This document shows positions 1-7,377 of a stretch of 12,042 bases of DNA, piece by piece. The stretch spans positions 1-12,042 of the forward strand of contig JABIQT010000629.1 of NCBI GenBank assembly GCA_018667995.1. Direction: 5' to 3'. Source of the stretch: Candidatus Latescibacterota bacterium. Lineage in GTDB: Bacteria > JAAXHH01 > JABIQT01. Below the pieces are notes generated by a model. It worked only from the letters and a program-made list of their open reading frames with translations. It made no database searches and was not told the origin of the DNA. The position numbers and the translations under genes were made by a program. How positions within the stretch are numbered: the first letter of the stretch is position 1; the number at the start of each line of letters is the position of its first letter.

Positions 1-345
1 GAAAGAAATGTGGAATCGCTACATCGTGCTGGGGCTGATTTCGTGATGTCCTATGCTTCCATGGGCGGCAATGCGATTTTCAACCTGTTGAAACGTACCG
101 ATGTGCTCTTGATATCTGAGGGGCTTCATCTGTTCCGCATCAAGCTGCCTGTCAAGCTCGCCGGACGGACCATCGCGGATACATCCGTGCAGCAGGACAG
201 CGGATGCTACATTACTGCAATCTTCGCGAACAATACCATGCATATCAATCCAGAACCCTCAATGCGCCTGCCTGCCGAATCCGAGATAATCCTAATCGGG
301 AGCGTTGAATCGGAACAGAAATTCCTGGAACTCTATGGCAATTGA
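1..345 (+). CDS. C-terminal part of a potassium channel / TrkA-type RCK protein (5' truncated)
   Basis: The reading frame is open from the first base of the window, so the true start lies outside; the GTG at 10 is internal. The visible 114 residues begin with the last part of a TrkA-N (RCK) nucleotide-binding domain, including the AGADFVMSYASMGGNAIF stretch that typically closes that domain in prokaryotic K+ channels. A TrkA-C domain follows: a strand with EGLHLFRIKLP, an LAGRTIADTSV helix, GCYITAIF, and NPEPSMRLPAESEIILIGS near the end. In this family the RCK module binds NAD(H) or nucleotides and gates K+ flux from the cytoplasmic face. No membrane segment is visible because the pore part, if present, lies upstream. 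It could instead be a soluble TrkA subunit. It is convergent with the hybrid kinase gene, with a 58-bp gap between stop codons. Confidence 0.85.
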   Translation, partial: ERNVESLHRAGADFVMSYASMGGNAIFNLLKRTDVLLISEGLHLFRIKLPVKLAGRTIADTSVQQDSGCYITAIFANNTMHINPEPSMRLPAESEIILIGSVESEQKFLELYGN

Positions 346-403
346 GTTGGTCCCTGGTGAAGGACCCGATTCAGCTGTTAGGGCGGCCGGTATTCATTCG
401 CTT
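346..403. other. Short convergent intergenic spacer with a weak hairpin
   Basis: This spacer separates the convergent stops of the K+ channel gene and the hybrid kinase gene. GGTCC (349-353) and GGACC (362-366) could pair as a 5-bp stem over an 8-base loop. There is no T-tract on either side, so it is at most a weak shared terminator. Confidence 0.25.
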
Positions 404-3400
404 TCAGCCAATCCTCTCAGCCAGAGCTGGCGAGAGGATTTCAAGCTCAGTCTCGAGCAGATCAAGGGCATCTTCCACACCGGAAATGTTCTTTTCCCGG
501 CCCATAATTTCCAGTGCAGAGGCGGCCTTCACGACTGATTCGGCTGAGAAAACCGCGGCAGAGCCTTTGAGCGTATGGGCGTTGCGGCGCAGTTCCGGCA
601 TATCATCGTCAACAACTGCTTCTCGAATTGCCTTTACAAGCTTGGGGCACTCCTCCATAAACATCTGTGCGATGTCCCGCAGCGCGGCTTCATTTCCTCC
701 CAATTGCTCCAGGGCTCCGTTCCAGTCAAGCAGGCTCTCCCCGGCATTCTGGGTGGGCTTGGTAAACGGTACTTCAGGGGCTGTCTCGACAGGAGACATC
801 GTAGCATCTTTGTCTTCACTCTTCTTTACAATGAAGGGGCGCGTATTTGCTGGTAGCACTACGGGATTGGGGCCCTTTCCCGATTCCGGGCTATCGGTCT
901 CGATGGGGGCTTCCAAGGGGTGCGAATGTGCCTCGATAGTCTCATACAGCGTTTCTGCGCGTATGGGTTTCGATAGGTAGCCGTCCATACCCGCATCCAG
1001 GCACCGTTCCCGGTCGCCCTTCATGGCATGGGCGGTCATCGCTACAATCGGTATGTGCAGTCCTGACGCGGCCTCTCTGGTTCTGATTACACGCGTAGCC
1101 TCCAAGCCATCCATCTCGGGCATCTGTACATCCATCAGGACCAAATCAAATAAGCCCTGTTCTAGTTGGTCGACAGCTTCCTGCCCATTATTGGCGATGG
1201 TGACCGTGTGTCCTCGTGATTGGAGCATCATAACAGCTACTTTCTGGTTGACCAGTCCGTCCTCGGCCAGCAGGATCTTCAGCGGATGCAGTACCTGCGA
1301 CTGCTGCGTATCCAGCTCTGTGGTCCGATTGCCATCCTCATCCGGTTGGCAGATCCGGGCAATGGCGTTGAATAGCTCCGACTGTTTGACAGGTTTGGTC
1401 AGGACATGCGCAATTCCGAGCTCTTGGACCCTGCTAACCTCCTCGGGCCGGCCCGCAGAGGATAGGGCTATCACTGCCGTCTGCGCCAATTCCGGGCGTC
1501 GACGGATTTCCTCAGTCAACGAGAATCCATCCATATCAGGCATGGATATATCTACGAGAACGAGCGGAAAGGGACGTTTAGAATCCATCGCCCGCTCCAT
1601 GGCTTGAAGCGCAACCGCGCCACCGTCTACGCTAAGTGACTGCATGCCCCAGTTTTTCAGCATTTCCTCCAGTATAAGACGATTCGTGTCGTTATCATCG
1701 ACGACAAGAATCATCATCTCCTCGACGATTTCAGGTAGTGTTTCAGGCGCGCTGGCGGGAAGGTCCTGTTCTTCGAAGAATGCTGTGAAGGCAAAGGTGC
1801 TGCCTTTGCCAAGTTCGCTCTCGACCCACACTCGTCCTCCCATCATTGTCGCCAATTGGGACGAGATGGCCAGGCCAAGCCCTGTGCCGCCGAATCGCCG
1901 CGACATCGACTGGTCCGCCTGGCTGAAAACACTGAAAATGAACTCCTGCTTATCCTCAGGAATACCAATTCCGGTGTCGCGGACCGAAAACTGCAAACCG
2001 CACAGCTCCTCAGCTCCAGCGACAGCCTCCACGTAAACGACGACTTCTCCTGTTTCGGTAAATTTGATCGCATTTCCAACCAGATTGACGATAATCTGAC
2101 GAAGCCTACCGGGATCACCGATGAGTGCGTCTGGAATGCCTTGGGGAACATGCGATGCGAGCTCAAGCCCCTTGTCTGATGCCGAGATCCCCAGATTCTG
2201 TAGGGTGTTTCCCACCGTGTCCCTTAGGCTGAAGGGAATTAACTCCAGTTCCAGACGGCCGGCTTCTATCTTGGAGAAATCCAGAATATCATTGAGCAGC
2301 ACCAGCAGCGAATCTGCCGACTGATCAACGAGGTGGAGATACTCTCGTTGCTGTGCAGACAGCTTAGTGTTCAGAAGCAGCTGTGTCATCCCTGTGATGC
2401 CATTCATCGGCGTACGAATCTCATGGCTCATATTGGCCAGAAACTCACTCTTTGCCCGGTTCGCATTCTCGGCAGCATCCTTTGCCACGCGGAGTTCTTC
2501 CTGTGATCTTACCAGGTCGTGCGCCGTCTGCTCGAGCAATTCATTCTGGCGATACAGCTGCCTGTCGACGCGCGTCCTCTCCGCATCGATGCGCCCGAGG
2601 GATCTCGCATTCCACCAGATGAGCACATTGAAGGCCATCACGTTTCCCAATGCAAACAGTGAAAATCCGAATTCTATATCATAGAGGCCCCACCGTCTTC
2701 CCTGAAATTGTGCCCATCCCAGCACCAGGGGTATTACGAAGGCTGCAGGCAAGAGGCGCCGTGCCATGATGCCACCCGCGGTGGTGCTCACGAGCGTAGC
2801 GGTGGGTTCTCGCATGGGCCGAGCACTCAGTATCCCGATACACATCACTCCGAATCCCAACGCCGTATTCAAGGGGATCGGTATGTCGCCTGCGATGCGA
2901 TAGATAACAAGGGTACTGTAGATCGCGCCGGTAAGAGCGAGGAGAGCGATTATGGAGATAGATAGGATTCCGGTGAGCGGAAACCAGTAGTTGACAATCT
3001 TGACGTCGAGGATGAGCAGCACGAAGGCAATAAGCAGAAACGTCTTGGCTGTGTCCGGACTCATGCGGCTGCCACTGATTTTCGAACTGAAGAGAAATTC
3101 ATCAATTCCCAGATCACCCATCATGGGAATGTCTGCTATTCGGGCGGAAGCGATCAATACGGCAACGATCGCAAACAGAAGCCCAATGATCCGGCGTTTC
3201 TCGAGCAGCGGTTCCGGCAGCAGAAGCCAGAGACTGACACCCAGAACCAGGAATTCGACCGCGGTCATAGGATTCATGGGCACGCGGCCAGGTTGCACCA
3301 TGCTCGTGAGGACAGCGATGTCGAACTGCCAGCCTATGAGCACAAGCACAGACAATGTGATCACGATGCCGCCGGCGAGACGCCCTCCCACCTTGAGCAA

Positions 3401-3436
3401 CCAGACTAAGCCTGAGTCGAAATCATTGTTGGACAT
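404..3436 (-). CDS. Membrane hybrid sensor histidine kinase (HisKA-HATPase-REC-REC-HPt)
   Basis: This 1010-aa kinase carries a full set of phosphorelay domains. About eight hydrophobic segments lie in residues 15-275, ending in [11 protein letters not shown] and a WWNARSL helix, a layout common in uncharacterised membrane sensor modules. There is no HAMP domain. A coiled-coil linker (about 283-330) leads to HisKA, with phospho-acceptor H338 in MSHEIRTP. HATPase_c follows, with N-box N451/N455, DTGIGIP at 487-493 and GGTGLGL at 516-522. REC1 (about 574-697) has D580/D581, D629 and K681. REC2 (about 718-836) has E725/D726, D769 and K823. A variable Pro-rich linker precedes a C-terminal HPt with H954 in NAHTLKGSA. 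All phosphotransfer residues are intact. The architecture is BarA/ArcB-like, so the final output is expected on another protein; the co-oriented REC-glutamate dehydrogenase gene 225 bp upstream is the nearest candidate. The ATG lacks a clear Shine-Dalgarno sequence. The sensed signal is unknown. Confidence 0.95.
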   Translation of the reverse strand: MSNNDFDSGLVWLLKVGGRLAGGIVITLSVLVLIGWQFDIAVLTSMVQPGRVPMNPMTAVEFLVLGVSLWLLLPEPLLEKRRIIGLLFAIVAVLIASARIADIPMMGDLGIDEFLFSSKISGSRMSPDTAKTFLLIAFVLLILDVKIVNYWFPLTGILSISIIALLALTGAIYSTLVIYRIAGDIPIPLNTALGFGVMCIGILSARPMREPTATLVSTTAGGIMARRLLPAAFVIPLVLGWAQFQGRRWGLYDIEFGFSLFALGNVMAFNVLIWWNARSLGRIDAERTRVDRQLYRQNELLEQTAHDLVRSQEELRVAKDAAENANRAKSEFLANMSHEIRTPMNGITGMTQLLLNTKLSAQQREYLHLVDQSADSLLVLLNDILDFSKIEAGRLELELIPFSLRDTVGNTLQNLGISASDKGLELASHVPQGIPDALIGDPGRLRQIIVNLVGNAIKFTETGEVVVYVEAVAGAEELCGLQFSVRDTGIGIPEDKQEFIFSVFSQADQSMSRRFGGTGLGLAISSQLATMMGGRVWVESELGKGSTFAFTAFFEEQDLPASAPETLPEIVEEMMILVVDDNDTNRLILEEMLKNWGMQSLSVDGGAVALQAMERAMDSKRPFPLVLVDISMPDMDGFSLTEEIRRRPELAQTAVIALSSAGRPEEVSRVQELGIAHVLTKPVKQSELFNAIARICQPDEDGNRTTELDTQQSQVLHPLKILLAEDGLVNQKVAVMMLQSRGHTVTIANNGQEAVDQLEQGLFDLVLMDVQMPEMDGLEATRVIRTREAASGLHIPIVAMTAHAMKGDRERCLDAGMDGYLSKPIRAETLYETIEAHSHPLEAPIETDSPESGKGPNPVVLPANTRPFIVKKSEDKDATMSPVETAPEVPFTKPTQNAGESLLDWNGALEQLGGNEAALRDIAQMFMEECPKLVKAIREAVVDDDMPELRRNAHTLKGSAAVFSAESVVKAASALEIMGREKNISGVEDALDLLETELEILSPALAERIG

Positions 3437-3661
3437 GTTGGTTGAGGTCTTTCGCCCGATGGACTGAAGTAGGCAGGCGGCGCATCGCCGAGACGCCGAT
3501 TCCTATTCTTGGATGAGGCGGTGAGGCTCAAGATAGCCTGGCGGTAACAGATGCTTGAGGTGCGTAAGGAGCTCTGGCATAAACTGCCAAGGGTAGGAGA
3601 AGAGCGTCACATGGTAATCTTGGAGCTCTGACTCCTGAGAAACTTGGTAGTCGCGGCGTAA
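3437..3661. other. 225-bp spacer between the REC-GDH and hybrid kinase genes
   Basis: The two minus-strand genes flank this stretch. TGGCA (3575-3579) and TGCCA (3585-3589) form a perfect 5-bp stem with a 5-base loop and no T-tract, 73 bp past the GDH stop; it could be a weak terminator or processing site. The motif GGAGCTCTG occurs twice (near 3568 and 3624). On the minus strand the frame following the GDH stop stays open for about 52 codons, to a TAG at 3503-3505. There is no convincing start codon with a ribosome binding site, so no gene is called. I see no clear promoter for the kinase, so both read-through transcription from the GDH gene and an independent promoter remain possible. Confidence 0.35.
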
Positions 3662-5308
3662 TTATGGGAATACTCCGCGGAGTAACTTGGCCTGGGTGAC
3701 GCGCTGGATGCCCTCAATGAGAGCGGCGGTTCTCAGGTCATAGCCCTCACTGGTTGCCCTCTTGATGGATCGTTCAAAGGCGTCCAGAAGAATGGCGTGC
3801 AGTCGTTCATTTATTTCCTTCAGCGTCCACATATAGTTCTGCGTGTCCTGAACCCACTCAAAGTACGACACAGTCACACCACCTGCGTTGCCGAGAACGT
3901 CGGGCAGAACAAAGACACCTTTACCGTTGAGCACCTCGTCGGCTTCCAGCGTTGTGGGTCCGTTCGCTCCCTCTGCGAGGATCTTGCAGTTAATGCGATC
4001 CGCATTCTCCCCCGTGATCTGATTCTGAAGCGCACAGGGAGCGAGGACGTCACACTCGATCTCAAGTAGTTCTTCGTTGGTCACGGTGTCACCCTCGGTG
4101 TATCCTTCCAGGAAACGATTTTCAGCTACGTAATCAAACAAGGCCTGCACCGACAGGCCGTTTGGATTATAAATACCTGTTGTTACATCGCTTACCGCGA
4201 GTACTTTTGCTCCATCCTCTTCAAGAAACTTAGCGGTGCTGCTACCGACGTTACCGAAGCCCTGCACGACAGCAGTGGCACCGTTCAGATCCAGTCCTGT
4301 ATGATCCGCAGCTGCCTCTACCAGGTACACCAGGCCCCTGCCCGTCGCCTCGCGACGTCCCAGTGAACCACCCAGAACCACAGGTTTACCGGTGACCACT
4401 CCCGGAACGGTGTAACCTTTCTGTTGACTGTAGGTATCCATCAACCACGCCATTACTTGCTCATCGGTACCCATGTCCGGAGCGGGGATATCTTTGTCTG
4501 GACCGATGATATCAATAATCTCGGACGTATAGCGCCGTGTCAACCGTTGGAGTTCACGTCGTGATAGCCCTGTGGGATCAATCCGGACACCGCCTTTCGC
4601 TCCGCCGAACGGCAGGTTCATCAAAGCGCATTTCCAGGTCATCCACATGGCGAGCGCCGAAACTTCTCCCAGGTTCACGTCGGTATGATATCGGATACCA
4701 CCCTTGGTTGGCCCCATAGTCAGCAGATGTTGGACGCGATAGCCAAAGACCGTCTCCACCTGGTTGTACTCGTCTCGCCTGAATGGAAAGGTAACGATAT
4801 GGGTTCTCTGGGGGAAGAGCAGGCGCTCCTGCACGTTTACATCCAGCCCCATGAGTTGGGAGGCCTTAAGAAATTGCTGTTGCGCCAACCGAAACATGGT
4901 GGCGTCCCACTCTTCTTTGCGAGCTCTTGTTCGCTCTATCGCATAGTGAATAGAGCGCGTTAGCGTTCGACTATTAGTCTCGGTCTTGATCAGGAAATCC
5001 TGGGCGCCTTCCTCCACTGCCTTCGCAGCAAGCGTGACATCGTCGAGGCTTGTTAATATGACAATTGGCATCTCGGGTGCCGCGGCTCGTACCCGTTCCA
5101 GAGTTTCGAGTTCCTGGCTGTCCGGCAGCACCAAATCCAAGAGGACTACATCGATGTTGCCACCTGACAGCCGTTCGATGCCCGTAGACAGGCGATCAGC
5201 CGAGTTCAGGTCGAATACTGACGTAGTGGATTCCTCCAGCAGATTTTGAATTAAGCGCGCATGGATTGGATTGTCCTCAATCAAGAGCACTGAGATGCGG
5301 TCTGCCAT
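3662..5308 (-). CDS. Response-regulator receiver domain fused to NAD(P)-dependent glutamate dehydrogenase
   Basis: Residues are numbered from the ATG at 5308 (548 aa). That start is chosen because GGAGG sits five bases upstream; an in-frame TTG four codons earlier overlaps this Shine-Dalgarno sequence and is unlikely. Residues 5-125 are a receiver domain with every catalytic residue: E11/D12, phospho-acceptor D58 in LLDLVLPDS, T86 and K108. A helical linker (about 120-138, charged YAIERTRARKEEW) leads into a full-length hexameric-type GDH (about 138-548). GDH residues include K202 in TKGGIRYH, K226, catalytic K238 in GGAKGG, catalytic D278 in PAPDMGT, a dinucleotide-binding GFGNVG at 350-355, and NAGGVTVSYFEWVQD with S481, which favours glutamate over leucine-type substrates. 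The GDH half ends at the usual RGVFP-type terminus, so nothing is missing. The reaction is reversible oxidative deamination of glutamate to 2-oxoglutarate and ammonia. The cytosolic enzyme could be switched by phosphorylation of the receiver; this is inference. A second possible start for an unfused GDH is the ATG at 4897. Confidence 0.96.
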   Translation of the reverse strand: MADRISVLLIEDNPIHARLIQNLLEESTTSVFDLNSADRLSTGIERLSGGNIDVVLLDLVLPDSQELETLERVRAAAPEMPIVILTSLDDVTLAAKAVEEGAQDFLIKTETNSRTLTRSIHYAIERTRARKEEWDATMFRLAQQQFLKASQLMGLDVNVQERLLFPQRTHIVTFPFRRDEYNQVETVFGYRVQHLLTMGPTKGGIRYHTDVNLGEVSALAMWMTWKCALMNLPFGGAKGGVRIDPTGLSRRELQRLTRRYTSEIIDIIGPDKDIPAPDMGTDEQVMAWLMDTYSQQKGYTVPGVVTGKPVVLGGSLGRREATGRGLVYLVEAAADHTGLDLNGATAVVQGFGNVGSSTAKFLEEDGAKVLAVSDVTTGIYNPNGLSVQALFDYVAENRFLEGYTEGDTVTNEELLEIECDVLAPCALQNQITGENADRINCKILAEGANGPTTLEADEVLNGKGVFVLPDVLGNAGGVTVSYFEWVQDTQNYMWTLKEINERLHAILLDAFERSIKRATSEGYDLRTAALIEGIQRVTQAKLLRGVFP

Positions 5309-5418
5309 TTGAACCTCCAATTATTACTTTGATCGGTGTGTCGAAGTCGGTCTCTATTTTGTGATAACCAATTGAACAGGAAGAGTCTTAGATATCGCAA
5401 CATTGCGGATAGGGAGAA

Positions 5419-5441
5419 CTTGACCTCCAGCACGGGTCAAG
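5419..5441. repeat. Inverted repeat CTTGACC-N9-GGTCAAG
   Basis: Two perfect 7-base arms surround a 9-base spacer, with a further GTCAAG directly abutting (5441-5446). The arm centres are about 16 bp apart, a geometry compatible with a dimeric DNA-binding protein. The element lies about 110 bp upstream of the REC-GDH start and about 145 bp upstream of the divergent gene. There is no T-tract, so a terminator is unlikely. Confidence 0.4.
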
Positions 5442-5488
5442 TCAAGCTGATTCCCTGCTGAGTATCGCTTTCATTATGAAATGAGGAC

Positions 5489-5517
5489 TCGACTTTTCAA
5501 GTACGTCGACCTATATT
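5489..5517 (+). promoter_or_regulatory. Candidate sigma70-type promoter for the outer-membrane protein gene
   Basis: A TCGACT -35-like hexamer (5489-5494) stands 17 bases before TATATT (5512-5517), a good -10 match. The predicted transcription start is near 5524, about 60 bases before the ATG. The -10 box lies between two CGACC copies, so a protein binding that repeat would compete with RNA polymerase. The assignment is by eye only. Confidence 0.35.
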
Positions 5518-5584
5518 CAACGACCAGGTCGGAAGGTGTATTCTGGCAACGAAACTCGTTAACCTGCCTCGAAGGATTTTCTCT

Positions 5585-6439
5585 ATGATACGTCTGACAT
5601 TGACTTGTTTGTGTCTTGTTACATGGTTCAGCAATTCTGCGGCACAGGACGCTGCGGCGGATGCCACGAAACTTTGGGAGCACGGTCTCACTGGATCCGT
5701 TGCCATGTCGCAGGTAGCCTTCAAAGATTGGGCTCAGGGAGGAGAGAGCGCTCTGGCGTGGACGCTCAACTTGGATGGCAAGTCTGAGAGAAAGGGAGCC
5801 ACTACGGACTGGACTACATCCTATAAGGCAGGTTTCGGACAGACGCGCCAGGGGGATCGTGGGTTTCGAAAGACAGACGATAAGATAGATATAGACACGG
5901 TGCTGATCTACAAGGTCGGGACATATATCAATCCGTTCGTGTCAGCGACTCTGAAAACACAGTTTGCAAACGGAATTACCTATGACGCGAACGACGTGGG
6001 GACAGTCGTTTCGAGGTTCTTCGATCCGGCCTATCTTACCCAGAGTGCCGGAGTGGGTTACCAGCCTCTCCCTGAGGTCAAGACGCGCCTCGGTGCCGCC
6101 TTGCGGGAGACATCGACCCGCCGGTTTACGAATTTCTCCGATAGCCCCAGCACTCTGAAGATAGAAGACTTTAGAGTCGATGGAGGTCTCGAATCAGTCA
6201 CCAACGTGGACTGGAATTTAGCGGCCAATATCATCTTCAAGGGAAAACTCGAGATATTCCAGGCCATCACTGGGAGCCAGAAGGATCCGATTGTTCGTAC
6301 CGATACTACTCTGGTCATGTCGGTCAATAAGTACATCTCTGCGAACATTAATGTGCAGGTCCTGAGGGACAAACTGTCCAGCCCTGATACTCAGATTAAA
6401 CAGACACTCTCTGTGGGGTTGAATTATTCCGTATTCTAA
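5585..6439 (+). CDS. Predicted outer-membrane beta-barrel protein, DUF3078-like
   Basis: This 284-aa protein begins with a signal peptide (residues 1 to about 20; hydrophobic LTLTCLCLVTWF followed by SNSAAQ as a probable signal peptidase I site). The mature part consists of alternating polar/hydrophobic strands with many W, Y and F residues. It includes a KDWAQGGESALAWTLNLDG segment near residues 47-65, characteristic of DUF3078 proteins, which are mostly from Bacteroidota and relatives. It ends in GLNYSVF; a terminal phenylalanine on the last strand is the usual recognition signal for barrel assembly by BAM. About 10-12 amphipathic strands can be picked out by eye. GAAGGA lies 8 bases before the ATG. 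The gene is divergent from REC-GDH and shares its control region, and it is convergent with the REC-ATPase gene. The function is unknown; no substrate or transport role can be deduced. The DUF3078 assignment is from pattern memory and is moderately certain. Confidence 0.8.
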   Translation: MIRLTLTCLCLVTWFSNSAAQDAAADATKLWEHGLTGSVAMSQVAFKDWAQGGESALAWTLNLDGKSERKGATTDWTTSYKAGFGQTRQGDRGFRKTDDKIDIDTVLIYKVGTYINPFVSATLKTQFANGITYDANDVGTVVSRFFDPAYLTQSAGVGYQPLPEVKTRLGAALRETSTRRFTNFSDSPSTLKIEDFRVDGGLESVTNVDWNLAANIIFKGKLEIFQAITGSQKDPIVRTDTTLVMSVNKYISANINVQVLRDKLSSPDTQIKQTLSVGLNYSVF

Positions 6440-6492
6440 CGTAGTTCCTACCGCTTGTGCTCCGTAAAAGGCGCCGGAGGCGAGAGTCGCGA
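6440..6492. other. Convergent spacer with small palindromes
   Basis: This spacer lies between the stops of the outer-membrane protein gene and the REC-ATPase gene. It contains CGCC-GGA-GGCG (stem of 4) and, at its right edge, the loopless palindrome AGTCGCGACT (6485-6494). Neither has a T-tract. A bidirectional terminator is expected here but is not convincingly visible. Confidence 0.2.
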
Positions 6493-7377
6493 CTATCGCT
6501 TCTCAAGCGTCATCTGGATCTCATTACCATCGTCGTTAAATGTTACAGCATCCATAAACGTATTGATTAGCAAAAGCCCACGACCACTGAGTTTCTCCAG
6601 GTTGTCGTGGGCTTTTGGGTCTGGGAGTGCTGTTGGGTCGAATCCTGGCCCTTCGTCCCTGACAGTGTACACGGCCGCCGTCGATGAGATCTGAACGGTA
6701 ACGTGCAGCTTGCGATCTTTGAAGGGCGCTTGAAGGGATCGTGTCCGGGCTGCAGACTCAAAGTCACGGCCCCCTGTCTCACGGAGTGACGAATCCAACT
6801 CAAGATTGCCGTGGTACAAGGCATTCATCAATGCCTCGCAAAGGGCAATCCCAGCTTGAACCAGAGATGTCTCGTCACAGAAACGCCTGCGGTTAAGCAT
6901 ACTTTGAAGGTATCCTACGAGCGCCATTACGAGTTCCAAATCATTGCCCAGGACAAATCTATGCTCGGTGTGTTCCAGATATTCCAGTATTTGTCGTTCC
7001 TGGCGCCCGGCTTTCGTCATCTGGAGTACTTCAGTAACGGTTGGAATAAGATCTGACGTGAGCGCCTGTTTGGTTACGTAGCTGGCTGCCCCCTTGCGGA
7101 GTGCGTTAACGACGATGTCCTCGTTGCCGTAGGCCGTCATCATTATTACTGGTAGGCCGGGATAGGAGCTGGTGATCTCCTCTACCAAAGACATGCCGTC
7201 CATGTCCGGCATCATGAGATCGGTTATGATCAGTTCTGGCTGATTTTCGGAGATGAGACTTAGTGCACTTCGCGCATTGTCCACCTCGATCGGCGTTAAG
7301 TTGGTACGCGTCTCGATGAGTGAGGATACAATACGTCGTTCAACTGCTGAATCGTCCACGATGAGAATGTGCGGCAT
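6493..7377 (-). CDS. Response regulator with RsbW-like ATPase (anti-sigma/serine kinase type) output domain
   Basis: This 294-aa protein starts with a receiver domain (about 1-120) whose residues are all present: D8/D9, phospho-acceptor D53 in ITDLMMPDMDG, T81 and K103. The C-terminal half (about 140-294) is a HATPase_c domain of the SpoIIAB/RsbW class, not a histidine kinase: N-box EALMNALYHGN (181-191), DEGPGFD (241-247) and LSGRGLLLINTFMD (263-276), with no HisKA helix. Members of this class bind ATP and either phosphorylate a STAS antagonist on serine or hold a sigma factor. Here the receiver would gate that activity. No STAS, PP2C/SpoIIE or sigma-factor gene is visible nearby, so the partner lies elsewhere. 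A loop at about 192-222 is longer than in minimal RsbW. The ATG at 7377 has only a weak AAAGAG-like upstream sequence. The gene is transcribed toward the outer-membrane protein gene and is divergent from the TatA-like gene. Confidence 0.92.
   Translation of the reverse strand: MPHILIVDDSAVERRIVSSLIETRTNLTPIEVDNARSALSLISENQPELIITDLMMPDMDGMSLVEEITSSYPGLPVIMMTAYGNEDIVVNALRKGAASYVTKQALTSDLIPTVTEVLQMTKAGRQERQILEYLEHTEHRFVLGNDLELVMALVGYLQSMLNRRRFCDETSLVQAGIALCEALMNALYHGNLELDSSLRETGGRDFESAARTRSLQAPFKDRKLHVTVQISSTAAVYTVRDEGPGFDPTALPDPKAHDNLEKLSGRGLLLINTFMDAVTFNDDGNEIQMTLEKR

Larger units (their letters stand above)
5309..5584. promoter_or_regulatory. Divergent control region between REC-GDH (-) and the outer-membrane protein gene (+)
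   Basis: This 276-bp stretch has no gene and must hold the promoters of both divergent genes. It contains several small symmetric elements: CTTGACC (5419-5425) and GGTCAAG (5435-5441), perfect arms around 9 bases; TTTCAT-T-ATGAAA (5469-5481); and CGACC-A-GGTCG (5521-5531), with an additional CGACC at 5507-5511. These look like operator-type sites, but no regulator can be named. The Shine-Dalgarno for REC-GDH is GGAGG just upstream of 5308 on the minus strand. The Shine-Dalgarno for the plus-strand gene is GAAGGA, 8 bases before the ATG at 5585. Confidence 0.5.

Noticed and set aside
349-366. GGTCC/GGACC hairpin as a bidirectional terminator
   Set aside because: The stem is only five pairs with an 8-base loop and no T-tract, so it was kept only as a weak note.
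342-980. 212-codon plus-strand frame opposite the kinase HPt region
   Set aside because: It is a mirror of conserved minus-strand coding; the Ser-rich translation resembles no protein family.
1023-1607. 194-codon plus-strand frame inside the hybrid kinase gene
   Set aside because: It is antisense to receiver-domain coding sequence, has Ser/Arg-rich low-quality composition, and no ribosome binding site or recognisable domain.
3437-3661. Possible tRNA or structured RNA in the spacer
   Set aside because: No T-loop-like GTTCRA sequence or cloverleaf arms are present; only a 5-bp hairpin is seen.
4850-4960. Frameshift or assembly join between the receiver and GDH domains
   Set aside because: The frame is continuous, the linker is a plausible charged helix, and both domains are complete, so nothing in the sequence suggests an artefact.
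6485-6494. Perfect palindrome AGTCGCGACT
   Set aside because: It has no loop, overlaps the stop codon of the REC-ATPase gene, and is short enough to arise by chance; no regulatory position is apparent.
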